Source of the DNA: Earliella scabrosa
Lineage: Eukaryota; Basidiomycota; Agaricomycetes; Polyporales; Polyporaceae
Length of the DNA stretch: 64,000 nt
Direction: 5' to 3'
Assembly: GCA_022605405.1 (NCBI GenBank)
Contig: JABYQQ010000007.1
Span: forward strand, 1,488,001-1,552,000
Below the pieces are notes generated by a model that was given only the letters and a program-made list of their open reading frames with translations, ran no database searches and was not told where the DNA came from. How positions within the stretch are numbered: position 1 is the stretch's first letter; every line of letters starts with the position of its first letter. The position numbers were made by a program, and so were the translations under genes. This document shows, piece after piece, positions 37,639-50,052 of this stretch.

Positions 37639-38042
37639 AGGGTAGACTTGCACACTTACGTCCTCACGCTGTTACCATGCTATCACTCACGTTAGACCAC
37701 GCACTTTGCTCACTGCCTCACACACACTATCCACGCACGCATACTCATAGATAGACAATATATAGTAGACCCTTATGTACCCTTTTGTAGCTTGGGTAAT
37801 CTCTTTCGCTCTTCCTGTATGTAGAGACCCTTATGTACCCTTTTGTAGCTTGGGTAATCTCTTTCGCTCTTCCTGTATGTAGCCTTGGCATACCGAATAA
37901 TCGATGTTCTTGAAGTCTGATTGACCACCATAATTCAAAGAGCTCGAGATGTGCATTAGAGTGAATATGTAGCGCTGATCTAGACTGCTATGAATACATG
38001 GTGTTGCGTCGTAGTGGTACAGGCATGATAGGGCACCTTGGT
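37639..38042. other. Intergenic, convergent 3' ends
   Basis: It lies between ABC transporter 2 and prefoldin subunit 1. It contains a 58-bp tandem duplication at 37767-37882 and otherwise AT-richer 3'-flank DNA. Confidence 0.55.
37767..37882. repeat. Perfect 58-bp tandem duplication
   Basis: The unit at 37767-37824, starting AGACCCTTATGTACCC, is repeated without a mismatch at 37825-37882. It lies about 130 bp past the ABC transporter stop codon, so probably in the 3' UTR or terminator. Confidence 0.9.
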
Positions 38043-38627
38043 TCATTGACTTGGAGCACTGTGGAACTGCGCAAGTCTTTAGATGGAGATGGGTCAAAGG
38101 CGTGTAGGGATACGCACGATATCGCGAAGTTGTGCTTGCGCATCGTTGAACTGCTTCTCGAGGTATTTGCTCTAGATCGAGCATGAGGTCGTGTCGGGAT
38201 TAGGGGCGAGGAAGGGATGCTCACCTTCTTTTCCAAGTTCTTGATGTCGTCCGTGAGCTCCTTCTCCTCCTTCCTAAGGTCGCTCTCCATGGTCGGACGC
38301 GGTACCATCATAAACCTAGATACAGGGATGCATTCGAAATTGTCGTAGGTTTCGCTCCATGCAGCACTCACATCTTCCCGACGCCCTTGTACAAGTTGAC
38401 GTCTCCCTGCAATGACGTGATCTCCTCGATGGTGAGCTGGAGGATCCTGCGCTCGCGCTCCTTTGCGGCGATCTGCTGCTTTGAGACATTGAGGGCGCGC
38501 TGCGACTGGATGGCGGTCTGCTGGATTTGCACCAGGATCTGCAAGTAGGGCGCATATCAGAAATTAGCCAACTGTCGACCAAGAGTCCGCGCACCTTGCG
38601 CAGAGTCTCATCCGAGAGGGTGGCCAT
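38043..38627 (-). CDS. PFD1: Prefoldin subunit 1
   Basis: Exons (minus): 38627-38595, 38538-38372, 38315-38225, 38171-38118, 38066-38043, giving 122 aa. It is a beta-type subunit of the hexameric prefoldin (GimC) co-chaperone that hands actin and tubulin to CCT in the cytosol. The sequence is an N-terminal coiled coil (QQTAIQSQRALNVSKQQI), the beta hairpin (GDVNLYKGVGKMFMMVPR) and a C-terminal coiled coil (RKEEKELTDDIKNLEKKSKY), ending LRDIFHSAPSQ. The length is exactly in the family range. It shares a 329-bp divergent promoter with SNU114. Confidence 0.92.
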
Positions 38628-38956
38628 GGTCCGTGGCTGCCGGGTGAGGGGAGAGACACCAGTGAGGGGTTGAGGTCGGAGGCGAGTGCATGATCGTGCT
38701 CGTCCAGATCTACAAGCGCCCAACTCGACGCGTTCGCTCTGACCGCGACGGTGGCTCGCACCCAAAATCCTCTCCTCGACCTCTCTTGCTCCTCCTTCCC
38801 CTCTCCCACCCCAAAACTTTGCACGAGCGTGCACGTCTGCTTGTGCTGCTCTCCTGCTGCTGTACTGCCTGCCGCCCTTGATCCCTGGCGTTCTCGAGGT
38901 TCTGCATTGACTAAGGCCTTGTACTATCTTCTCAGCCTAGGATAACTTTCGCGAAA
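38628..38956. other. Divergent promoter PFD1/SNU114
   Basis: It contains long CT-rich tracts on the plus strand upstream of the Snu114 ATG, common at fungal transcription starts; no TATA box was seen. Confidence 0.5.
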
Positions 38957-41900
38957 ATGGCCTCCTTTGAAGATTATGATGAGTTCGGAAACTATATCGG
39001 TGCTGACCTCGAGTCGGACGAGGAAGAGGAGGAGCTGCAGCAGAACCAGTTCGTCCCCCAACCAGAGGCCCGGCCTCTCGAGGGGTTTGACGAGGAACCT
39101 GCTCAGCATGAGGAATTGGCTCTCATGGAGGTAGATGGTACGTTGCTGTCTAACTCGTGGGTTCTTCAGTCTTATGCATGATGCTTTAGAACCCGTACAC
39201 AATGCGGTGATATTACACGAGGACAAGAAGTATTACCCTTCCGCTTCTGAGGTGTACGGTGAAGAGGTCGAAACCTTGGTCCAGGAGGAGGACGCACAAC
39301 CACTGTCGGAGCCCATAGTTGCTCCAGTGAAAGTACGAAAATGGACCGTCGAGGAAAAGGACATGCCCGAGACGCGTTTCGACAAGGGGTGCGTGTATCA
39401 TCCCTGAACTGCGTACTTACATGCTTATAGAGTCGTCATAGGTTCTTGCTCAACATGACTGCTTTCCCTGAATTCATCCGGAATGTTGCTGTTGTCGGTC
39501 ACTTGCACCACGGGAAGACCGCGTTGATGGACATGCTTGTGTTTGAGACGCATAAGTTGACATGGGACTCAGACCACCAGGTGCGAACTCTCTGTATCGT
39601 TCATATGCTCGTTTCCGAACTATCGTCCTTAGACGCGCTACACGGACACCCATGTCCTCTCGCGAAACCGAGAAATCTCGATCAAGTCTTCCCCCATGTC
39701 CCTCGTCCTGTCAAACAGCTATGGAAAGTCCCACCTCGTTCACCTCATCGACACACCAGGACACGTCAACTTCGTAGACGAGGTAGCCAGTGCCATTCGC
39801 TTGGTCGACGGCGTTCTCCTCGTAGTTGACGTCGTGGAAGGGGTGATGTGCAACACAGAGGCTATCGTTCGGCATGCGCTGCAAGAAGGTGTCAAAATCA
39901 CCCTTGTCGTGAACAAGATTGACCGACTAATCCTTGAGCTGCGCATCAAGCCCGCCGACGCGTACTACAAGATCAAACATACCATTGAAGAGATTAACAC
40001 CTTCATCAGGTAACACCTTGTCCTCTTGTCACGCCCTCCGCGTGCTCATGAATACCTCAGTGGAATAAACCCGGATCCAGCGCTGCGACTCAGCCCAGAG
40101 AATGGCAATGTCGCGTTTGCGAGCACTGACATGCACTGGTGCTTCACATTGCGTTCATTCGCGCAGATGTATGCTGACACATATGGTGCGTCCTTGTATT
40201 CCAATGCATATAGGCATCTCCGTTGAAGTAGGCCCAGGCTCGTTTGACGTGAATGCGTTCGCGGACCGTCTATGGGGCGACATTTGGTTCAACAACGAGA
40301 CGCGCAAGTTCACCCGCAAGCCCGCTGACCCAGAAGCAAACCGTTCATTCGTGCACTTCATCCTTGAGCCCCTGTACAAACTCTACAGTCAAGTACTTAG
40401 CGAGGAGACCGAGCCGCTCAAAGAGACGTTGGCGAGTTTGGGCATCCAACTGAAGCCCATTATGTACAAGATGGATGTGCGGCCGCTTCTGAAGGTGGTC
40501 CTCGACCAATTCTTCGGTCCCTCGGTCGGGCTGGTTGACATGATCTCAGAACACATCCCCTCCCCAGTCGAAGCCACTCGGTCCAAGGTTTGTCTATGAC
40601 ATATGCATCGCATGTCTTAACGTCTCACAAGTCATTCACAGGTCGAGCGAACGTATCTCGGACCAATGTCTTCTGAGCTTGCACAGGCTATGCAGGAATG
40701 CAACCCCGAAGGGCCGGTCATGGTGCAGATCTCCAAGTTGTACCACACCACAGATGCGCAGTCGTTCCGTGCGTTTGGCCGCGTTATCAGTGGTACCCTA
40801 CGCAAGGGTATGGACGTGAAGGTTCTTGGGGAAGGCTATTCACCAGAAGACGAGGAAGACATGGTGAAGGCGCAAGTCGAGGACATCTGGATCAACGAGG
40901 CTCGGTAAGTACTCCCTCTGCACTCAACCAGGACCGCGTCTCAATGGAGACACAGCTATGTGATTCCTGCAGAGGAAGTTCCAGCAGGAAACCTCGTTCT
41001 CCTAGGTGGCGTTGACGCGTCGATCTCAAAGACGGCCACCATTGCTGGGGTTGACATTGAGGACGACCTCTACATCTTCAAGCCGATTAAGCACATGACA
41101 CAGTCAGTGCTGAAGATCGCAATCGAGCCCATTGCCCCGTCAGAGCTGCCGAAGATGCTCTCGGGCCTGCGGAGCATCAACAAGTCCTACCCACTCGTTG
41201 CCACGAAGGTCGAGGAGAGTGGCGAGCACGTCCTCATCGGCACTGGCGAGCTCTACCTCGATTGCGTCATGCACGATCTAAGGCGACTGTTCTCGGAGAT
41301 TGAGATCAAGGTGTCCGACCCTGTTACGAAGTTCGCCGAGACCGTCCTCGAGACGAGTGCGCTGAAGTGTTATGCTGACACGCCGAACAAGAAGTGCGTA
41401 ATTGTTTGTCAGCCATCGCCGACGTGGCCGTACTCATGGGCGTCACAGGAACCGCCTCACGATGATCGCAGAGCCCCTAGAACGGGGAATTGCAGAGGAT
41501 ATCGAGACAGGACGCGTGAATATGCGCATGACGGCGAAGGAGCGCGGGAAGTTCTTCGAGGACAAGTACCAGTGGGACTTGCTCGCATCACGGTCAATAT
41601 GGGCATTCGGTCCAGATGACAGTGGCCCGAACATCCTGCTCGACGACACATTGCCTTCTCAGATCGACAAGAAGCTGCTTGGCACGGTCAAGGAGCACAT
41701 CAAGCAGGGCTTCCAGTGGGGTACTCGGGAAGGACCGCTATGTGATGAGCGTGAGTTGTCTGTTAACCTCGCGATACGTTGGGTTGCTGAGATGGCTCTC
41801 CAACGCGACAGCCATGCGGAATGTGAAGTTCCGGATATTGGACGCGAGCTTGGCACAAGAGCCAATCTACCGTGGCGGAGGGCAGATTGTGCCAACTGCC

Positions 41901-42566
41901 CGTCGAGTCTGCTACTCTTCATTCCTCATGGTAGGGACTTTCATGCGACGTCATATGAACATTATCTGAAGGAGAGCTCGCTAGGCTACACCTCGGCTGA
42001 TGGAACCCGTATACTTCGTGGAAGTGCAGGCCCCAGCTGACTGTATTTCCGCCGTGTACACCGTCCTGGCGAGAAGGCGCGGTCACGTTACCCAGGACAT
42101 CCCGAAAGCCGGGTCTCCGTTGTACACGGTGAAGGCGCTCATCCCCGTCATTGACGCGAACGGGTTCGAGACCGACCTGCGGACGGCGACGCAGGGCCAG
42201 GCGTTCTGCTTGCAGACATTCGACCACTGGTCGATTGTGCCAGGTCAGTGTGCTGCTATATTTTGCGCGCGGCGCAGCGCGGGCTCGGAGTAACCGGTGG
42301 CTGAGTGATGTGAAACGCAGGCGATCCCACTGACACGAGCATCAAGCTTCGCCCGCTGGAGCCGGCGTCGGGACAGGCACTTGCACGCGACCTTGTGCTG
42401 AAGACGCGGAGACGGAAGGGGTTGGGCGACCAGATCTCGGTGTCGAAGTACCTGGATGACGAGTTCATTGTACGTGTCTCTGAGCATCTGCCTAGCGCAC
42501 GCGCTGATGATCATTGCATTCTAGCTCGCGCTCTCGGCGTCGGGGCACGCAGACCTGCTGGGGTAG
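38957..42566 (+). CDS. SNU114: U5 snRNP GTPase Snu114 (EFTUD2)
   Basis: 13 exons: 38957-39137, 39190-39388, 39442-39580, 39633-40009, 40061-40185, 40214-40587, 40642-40904, 40956-41393, 41449-41750, 41812-41930, 41985-42243, 42321-42469, 42525-42566, giving 988 aa. It is an EF-2-like spliceosomal GTPase that controls Brr2 and spliceosome activation and disassembly. The acidic N-terminus begins [16 protein letters not shown]1 is GHLHHGKT (about 146-153), G3 DTPGH (about 213) and G4 NKID (about 267). The EF-G-like domains follow, including GPLCDEPMRNVKF and [20 protein letters not shown]. Length and motif order are those of Snu114 rather than ribosomal EF-2 (no diphthamide loop and an acidic N-terminal extension). 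The frame closes through all 12 introns. Confidence 0.95.
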
Positions 42567-42874
42567 TGTAGCGTGGTGTGTATGTACTGTGCGTGTGTGT
42601 GCTATAGAAGTGCGATTCGAGTCCGATGTCACAGGCCGGAGAGAGCAGGACGGCGGGCGAGGAGGGGGCGTGGGAGGATGGAACGCGCTGGAAGGGTGCA
42701 GACGCGCGGGCGAGCGATGGAGGCTACGTGGCAGTCGTGACCGGGAAATAGCCGAGGGACAGTTATTAGAGGGCGTCTGTTCTATTGCCAGCACAAGCTC
42801 TCTCATTCTCATTCCCTCGCTCCTTTCCTCGCAACCCCGCTCTGCTTTCCACCCGTCTCGGTCCTTCGTACACA
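42567..42874. other. Intergenic, promoter of calnexin
   Basis: It includes GT-rich DNA just past the Snu114 stop and a CT-rich tract before the calnexin ATG. No specific element was recognised. Confidence 0.5.
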
Positions 42875-44849
42875 ATGCGAAGCGTAGCGCTCTCTGCCCT
42901 GCTCGCCGTCGCCGTCTCTTCGGTCTCGGCAGCGGACGAAATCCCCAAACAGACCTTCAAGGTCCGTCATTACCCCGCATTCCTCGAGTCGCACCGGGCG
43001 AGTGTACTTACCTTCTCTCTTCTGCCAGCCTACTTCCATCAAGGCCCCCTTCCTTGAACAGTTCACTGACGACTGGTCAGAACGCTGGACGCCGTCAGAG
43101 GCGACCAAGAAGACCGCTGTCGGCGGTGAGACGTTCAGCTATGTCGGCAAGTGGGAGGTCGAGGACGCCATTGAGCCCTCAATTGAGGGCGACAAGGGCC
43201 TCGTTGCCAAGTCCAAGGCTGCCCACCACGCCATCTCCGCACCCTTCGAACGGCCCATCGGCTTCAGCGACAAGCCCCTCGTCGTGCAGTACGAGGTCAA
43301 ATACCAGAAGGGCGGTAACTGCGGTGGTGGCTACGTCAAGCTCCTCGAGAATGGCTTCCAGACCGCGGGCAAGGAGTTCGACGACAAGACTCCTTGGACG
43401 ATCATGTTTGGCCCCGACTTGACCTGCCCGGGCACCAAGGTACGTGGAACTACGCACCGCGACAGTAGCGCCCGGTGCTACTGGACGCGCGCTGGACCGT
43501 GTGACGCGTTTGCTCACGTGGATCGCGCCGTGTGCAGATTCACTTCATCTTCCGCCACAAGAACCCCATCACTGGCGAGTTTGAGGAGAAGCATTTGAAG
43601 CAGCCCCCCAAGCCCAACTTCGGCAAGACGACCAACCTCTACACGCTCCACGTGTTCCCGAACAACACCTACGACGTGCTGTTCAACGGCGAGAGCTACA
43701 ACCTCGGCAGCCTCCTTGAGGACTTCAACCCTCCCGTCAACCCCGAGAAGGAGATTGACGACCCCGATGACAAGAAGCCCGAGGACTGGGTTGACGAGAA
43801 GAGGATCCCTGACCCCGAGGCGGTCAAGGTTAGTGACTTGTCTACGCTATGGAAATAAGCGATGTTCACGCCTGTATCGTAGCCCGACGACTGGGACGAG
43901 GATGCTCCTTACGAGATCCCCGATGAGGAGGCAGTGAAGCCTGAGGGCTGGCTCGATGACGAGCCTGAGTTCATCCCCGACCCTGGTGAGTCCGCGCGTA
44001 TCTACTCCTCGTTGAAGGACGACGTGCTGATAATTTCATCAGATGCTGAGAAGCCCGAGGAGTGGGATGACGAGGAGGATGGTGACTGGATCGCGCCCAC
44101 CGTTCGCAACCCTAAGTGCGACGAGGCTCCCGGCTGCGGCGAGTGGAAGCGCCCCTACAAGGCCAACCCCAACTACAAGGGCAAGTGGTTCGCACCCATG
44201 ATCGACAACCCCGCGTACAAGGGCGAGTGGGCTCCCCGCAAGATCCCCAACCCCAACTACTTCGAGGACAGCACCCCCGTTAAGAGCCTCGTGCCCATTG
44301 GCGGTGTCGGTATCGAGCTCTGGACCATGACTGAGGACATCCTCTTCGACAACATCTACATCGGCCACTCCGTCGAGGACGCTCGTAAGCTCGCCGAGGA
44401 GACGTACTTCGTCAAGAAGGCGGTTGAGGAGGCCATCGAGAAGGAGGCTGCGAAGGAGGACGAGGTTGAGACTCCCGTCACCTTCAAGGAGGACCCCGTC
44501 GAGTTTATCCGCAGCAAGGTCTTCAAGTTCGTCGAGCTCGCCAAGATCGACCCTGTCCTCGCGTTCAAGACGCACCCCGAGACTGGCGCTGGCCTTACCC
44601 TCTCTGTTATCACCCTCTTCGGTATGCTCGGTGTCCTCCTTGGCTTCGCTGGCGCACAACAGAAGCCCATTACCAAGGTATGCATCTCTTGCCTGTTGTG
44701 CCACCTTTCAAGCTTGCTGACTTGCGTTCCCATAGTCGACGAAGAAGACCGATGCGCCCACGGCCGACGACAAGACCAAGACCGAGAAGGCGCCTGTCGC
44801 GCCTGCAGGTGGCGAGCAGAAGGAGACGACTGTCAAGAAGCGGAAGTAA
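42875..44849 (+). CDS. Calnexin, ER lectin chaperone
   Basis: Exons: 42875-42961, 43029-43439, 43538-43828, 43883-43985, 44043-44677, 44736-44849, giving 546 aa. Calnexin retains monoglucosylated glycoproteins in the ER for folding. Visible are a signal peptide (about 1-19), the lectin domain with [16 protein letters not shown] and [10 protein letters not shown], and the P-domain repeats ([59 protein letters not shown], then [17 protein letters not shown]). The second lectin part includes [19 protein letters not shown]. One transmembrane helix lies at about 481-501, followed by a short Lys-rich cytosolic tail ending KKRK, consistent with ER retention. The TM anchor excludes calreticulin. Confidence 0.96.
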
Positions 44850-45038
44850 AAGGGATACCCCGTTCCCCTCTTTTGTCGCGTTTGCGTCGTTTACTCGTAC
44901 CATGTTCTGTGCTGTTTGGAAAGTTATGGCAACTAATATATATCGGGCTTGCGAGGAATTCTTGTGTGTTGCGTCCATGAAGTCTCTCCCTTGTTACTTG
45001 TATGCGTTGCTTGCAATCCAATGTGGCTACAGAGTTGG

Positions 45039-48000
45039 CTAGAAATACAAACTCGCTGCGAATACAACTGAGGAAGATAGACAATTAGTGGCGGCACGTC
45101 TTGCGAAAGATGGAAACGCACTGTCTCTCTTGATCTTGATTTGTGCTTCCTCCATTTTCTTGAACAGTTCTGCGTCGCCGATGACACGAGCAGCGTCTCT
45201 CACTTCCCGACAGGTCTCGTCTAGTCGTGTAATTACCCGCACGATCGTACCCTCTGCGACGTCCGTCAGGTCGGTGATTTGCTCGAATGGCTGTGAAGGT
45301 TGCAGGACGGAACGGTCAGATGATGGGCGATGGCCTGCAATGTAATGGCGAAATGGGAGCGTACGCACCATGCCCTTGGCCCACTCGTAGACGACCTCGA
45401 CAAGACCCGGTTTGAGTGCGCGGAACTCCTCGGCTGCGACCTTCTGCCTGTCCTGTACGGCCCCGACGCGCTCGGCGATGGTCATGACGGCGTCGAGCCC
45501 CTCCTTGAGCTTGGGCGGGATGATAGGCTCGACGTCGGTCTTTTCCTGAAAGACGAAGCAGGAGAGGAGAGCGACGACCTCTTCTGGCTCATAGTTAGCC
45601 AGCGTGTTCTCAAGTATCAGCTCCGTCAGGACGAGCTCGTTAGCCGAGTTGATCTGTCGTTGGGTTTAGGCGCCATTTCGTTGTCAGCCACGATAGAGAA
45701 GAGATATAAGAGGGCGTTTCCCGACCTCGCATGCGACACGACCCTTCAGGAGCACGGTTGAGTTGTCGTCGATGAACTTGAGCTCCTTGAGAACTTCGAT
45801 GCGCTGCTCATAGTCGGGGATGAGCTCGAGGTTCTCGTCCGAGATCGATCTCTTCAGCTCAGCAATGTTCGCTTCAAGGACCTTCTTGCCGTGCATGAAC
45901 ATGTACTGTGCCGCAGGCGGATGTGAGTGGCGCACATGGACGACGGGAAGCGGCTCACATGTTCCTCGAAATCTGGGCATGATGTGCAAGCGGCTAAGGT
46001 AGCAAGCCGCCGGACCAGTGCCTCCCTGCGCTGCAGCAGCTCTTGGAATTCCAATACCTTGTGCTTGCCCCAGCCCGCTTCTGGAATCGATCCCGATTGC
46101 AACCAGCCGTCCAAGACGTTCTGCAAAGATTTGAGGGTTGCGTTCATCACTGAGATACGGTGCTTGTCAACGATCTCGACCAGGTCCATCGTATCCAGCT
46201 ACAACCGGGCTGCATCAGTCGCGAAGACGTCACCATGGGTTCCGCCGGCTCTTACTTTGATGCTTTCGTATGATGCCATTGCTATACTTGTGATAGGGAC
46301 GGCTAGGAGGTCGTAGACAGGTTCGTCGACGAGCAGCCACTCGGGTTGAGGCGGCCACCGTGGCGGGCGAGCTTGAGCATCGACATCTTCACCAGGAGTC
46401 ACCATATTGCATTGCCTTACGAGTAGAGTAGGATACTGACCATTGACCCCACTCTTGGTATCCGGGGAAACCATTGCGAGTACATAATACGACTTGATCT
46501 TCGTGCCTTCACCACCGCTGGTATTGGGTGCTTGCTTGAGCAACACGCCGATGTTCCATTTGAAATGCTAGAGGCGAAGGTCTGTCCTGAGCACGCGAGT
46601 ATACCCATGGCGAAGAATCTTACCCCATCCCGAAGGATCACCACCCGTCCGGGAGTGAGATACCGGCCCCCATGCTTGACCGCCGTGTCCAGGATCCGTT
46701 GGGTTAGTTCCACGGCCTCGAAGGAAGTATCATAGAAGCGCTCAATATCGGGCGCACATGTTTCGCATTCCAGCTGACGCATGCTCGACAGCTTCTGTTC
46801 AGTCTAATAAGGCAGCGGACATCTCAGAACGGGGCGAGCCGCGCAGGTATGTCCGACACCCTGAGACATACCTCTACCACCTTTTGTTGATTCTCAGGGA
46901 GCAGCCTCTGAGACGCGTTCTCGGAGAAGCTGCGCTTGATCATCTCTTCCACCCGTAGCGCCTCGACGCGAAGCAAGTTCAGGATCATGTTATACGTAAG
47001 GCGGAATTGCGACTGGAGCTTGGATGGCGTTCCCAAGATCATCGTCTGGAGCGTCGTTTGCTACCACGAGGCATGAGCATGTACACAACATGACAAGAAG
47101 CCGCGCTGAAGGCATGTTCTCCTTACCTCAGGGCACTCGTCGTTGGCCACAATAATTACCGTGCCGGTGGCATCGAGCCCGCGGCGCCCCGCCCGGCCAG
47201 CCATCTGGGTATATTCCCCAGGGAGAATGTCCCTGAAGCTGCGCCCATCGTGTTTCCGTATGTGGGAGAATACCACACACTTTGCTGGCATGTTCACGCC
47301 CTAGAACGTAAAATGGTCATATATCAGCTCGTGCATGTGCCGTCATGCATGGCGCGGGGCTGTACCATTGCAAACGTCTCCGTGGCGAACAGCACCTTGA
47401 CCAGACCGCGCGCGAAGAGGATCTCGACCACCTGCGATCAACATAAGCACACACGGAATTGGATCCGTTGCAAGTCGCATCGCCGACCTCTTTCACAATG
47501 GGCAGGAGGCCACCGTGATGGACGCCGATGCCTCGCGAGAGGAGGTCTCGCATTCGGCGAATCTGCGGCAGCTGTCTGTCCGACCCTGAGGCCGACAATA
47601 ATGTGTATGAGAAACCTTAGCGGAGCGCGAGCCGACGAATATCGCACCTTTCAAGCGCGACAGCGCCTTCTCGATCGCAATGTGGATCTCACTCTTCTCT
47701 CCGGACGTGCAGAGGTCGGCATTCGTCAGGGTCCCAGCGTTCTCCTCGCAGCGCTTCTTCGAGAACGTAAAGACTACCACAGGCAGCAGCGCCCGCTTCT
47801 TGAGGTTTCCTAGCAGGTGGACGTATAGGTTCTTGTCCGGCTGGTGGAACGTCCTCGACGGACCACCTCCACGGGACGGAGGTGCTCCTCGGGCAGGGGC
47901 TCCCCGAGCGGGCCCACCACCGCGCTGGCCTCCGCGGCTGTTTGGACCGCCGCGTTGTCCGCGCTGAGGTGCAGCTGCACGGGCGCCGAGCTTCTGTACA

Positions 48001-50052
48001 GGAGGAAGACCTGCGGCTTCGCGCTCCTTGTCTTGTTTGCGCCGCAAAGCCTCACCAGCGCTCTTGTACCTGCAACCGAACGAGACATGGGTGTCAGGGT
48101 CAGGTGATCCTTGTGAAGATATCGCACCCTTGTGTCAGGAAGTTCCGGTCGGCGTCAACAATCTTGTGCAAGTCCCTTCCTGCATACAAATAGTGCTCGA
48201 GCGGCACTGGTCGCTTGGCGGTGGAGATAACGTATATGTCCTTCTTCTTCGTCCGTCTAGACTCTACATTAGCTCGCGTCAATCACCGGCAGCATACACG
48301 CGTACCCAACCCAGTCTGCGAACTCTTTCGTGTTCGGGACGGTGGCGGACAGGAGAATGATGTTGACATGATCCGGGAGCATGATTATGACTTCTTCCCA
48401 GACGACACCGCGCTGTCGGAGCTATGAGAATCCGCCGGCGTGAAGATGTCCGGGCTACTTACCTCTGCATCGTTGACATAATGTACTTCGTCGAAGATGA
48501 CGAACTCGACGTCTCGGATGAGATCAGCGCCTTTATACAGCATACTGCGCAAAATCTCAGTCGTCATGATCAGGCAGTTGGCTTCTGGATTGATCTGGAC
48601 GTCGCCCGTCAAGATGCCCACAGACGCGGCGCCGAATGTCTGCTTGAAGTCGCGGTACTTTTGATTGGACAGCGCCTTAATCGGAGAAGTGTAGATAGCC
48701 CTGATCCATGCCGGCGGGTAAGTGGCGACCAACACTGGAACCTCTCACTGGCACGTACCTGGTCATGTGTTTAGCTGCCAGCGCAATGGCGTACTCTGCC
48801 ACGACCGTCTTCCCCGCCGATGTATGCGCAGCGACAAACACCGAGTCGCCCATTTCGAGGTGGTAGACGGCCTCTTTCTGGAACGTATCCAACTCGAAGG
48901 GATACTGAATGCATTCGAGTCAGGAGCTTGTGCGATAATACAGTTGCTGGGAGGGTCCTGACCTTATGAGCCATCTCCGGCACCAGTTCGTGAAAGTTGG
49001 TCATCGGCTTGTTCACGTCGACCTCATGAGCCCAATCACGCTTCTGGACTTGCGCGCGGCGCAATTGCCTGCGTGCAGAAGCGATAGGATTCAGGTGACT
49101 CCGCTGAAGGACGCTTCAGCTTCCGTGTAACGATGGTGCTCCTCTAAAGGTACAACACTCACACTGGTTGGGAGTAATTCGTCAATATCTGCGGTACCAT
49201 TCGCCGGAAGATCATCGCCCGCATCCTCTTCTGTGAGCCCGTGTGGATAACCGTCCTGATACAGCGAGTCCTCAGCGTTCCTGGACCTGGGCATGACGAG
49301 ATGGACGCATATACCGATACGTCTTGTGCTCCGGCGGCCCGCTTGCCTCCTGCGCTTAGGTCGACGACGTCCGGATCCGTGTCATCCCCAACAGATCCAG
49401 GAAGGCGAAGACCACGAGAGAGTCCTGGTGCAACGGTTCGCAGATGAGCAGAGCCCTCTTGCAGATCGATGACATCATTTGACGACTGAAGATTGTCCAA
49501 TCCTCCTGGCCAAAATGGCACGTAGCCGGACTTTCCTCTCACGAAGTTCCGGCTGGGTCCTGGTGCACGATCGAGGGCGGTGGACGTCAGACCGGTGGAC
49601 ACTCGAGGGTTCGAGACCTATGAACGAATGTCACGGTCATCTCAGCGTAGGCGTAGCCTCCTGCCGGGATCCTGGACGCACTTCGGTATATCCTGTCACT
49701 CGACCTTGCAGTCCTGCACGAACGAACGCAAGGCTGGTTGGCGGTGGTGATGGTTCCAACTTCAATAGCGACGGAATCGAGAGTTTGCTCTCCCAATGTC
49801 TGTGGGTGGAGTCACCATCGGCCGCAGTCTCGAAATGAGCGAAACGTGTTCCTACAGTTGATATGTGGGTAGCCAATGATCTGGAAGCGCAGACTTAGGA
49901 AGGAGGAGATTCTGCTCGATCTGTTCATGGACTTGGTCCCGCGTCGGCAAACTAGCAAGTCCCAAACTAGCAAGAAGCGTCTCGGCGTTATCGGCTGTAG
50001 GATTCAAGATCTTGTCCACGAGGAGTTCGTGCTCTTCGCCATTCATTGTCAT
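45039..50052 (-). CDS. SKI2: Ski2 DExH RNA helicase (cytoplasmic exosome cofactor)
   Basis: 21 exons (minus): 50052-49856, 49799-49682, 49617-49321, 49255-49163, 49103-48963, 48904-48759, 48700-48463, 48412-48306, 48256-48128, 48069-47648, 47585-47488, 47431-47366, 47300-47127, 47060-46872, 46803-46624, 46567-46256, 46198-45959, 45905-45726, 45653-45369, 45290-45122, 45067-45039, giving 1,269 aa. It unwinds RNA for 3'-5' decay in the Ski complex. Motifs: [17 protein letters not shown] (Ski2 N-terminus), Walker A AHTSAGKT (about 308), DEVH (about 401), [10 protein letters not shown] (about 716), and the C-terminus [10 protein letters not shown] that marks Ski2 rather than Mtr4. An RG-rich insertion lies at about 519-560. 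The acceptor of exon 4 is ambiguous (49255 or 49270; same frame). Confidence 0.94.
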
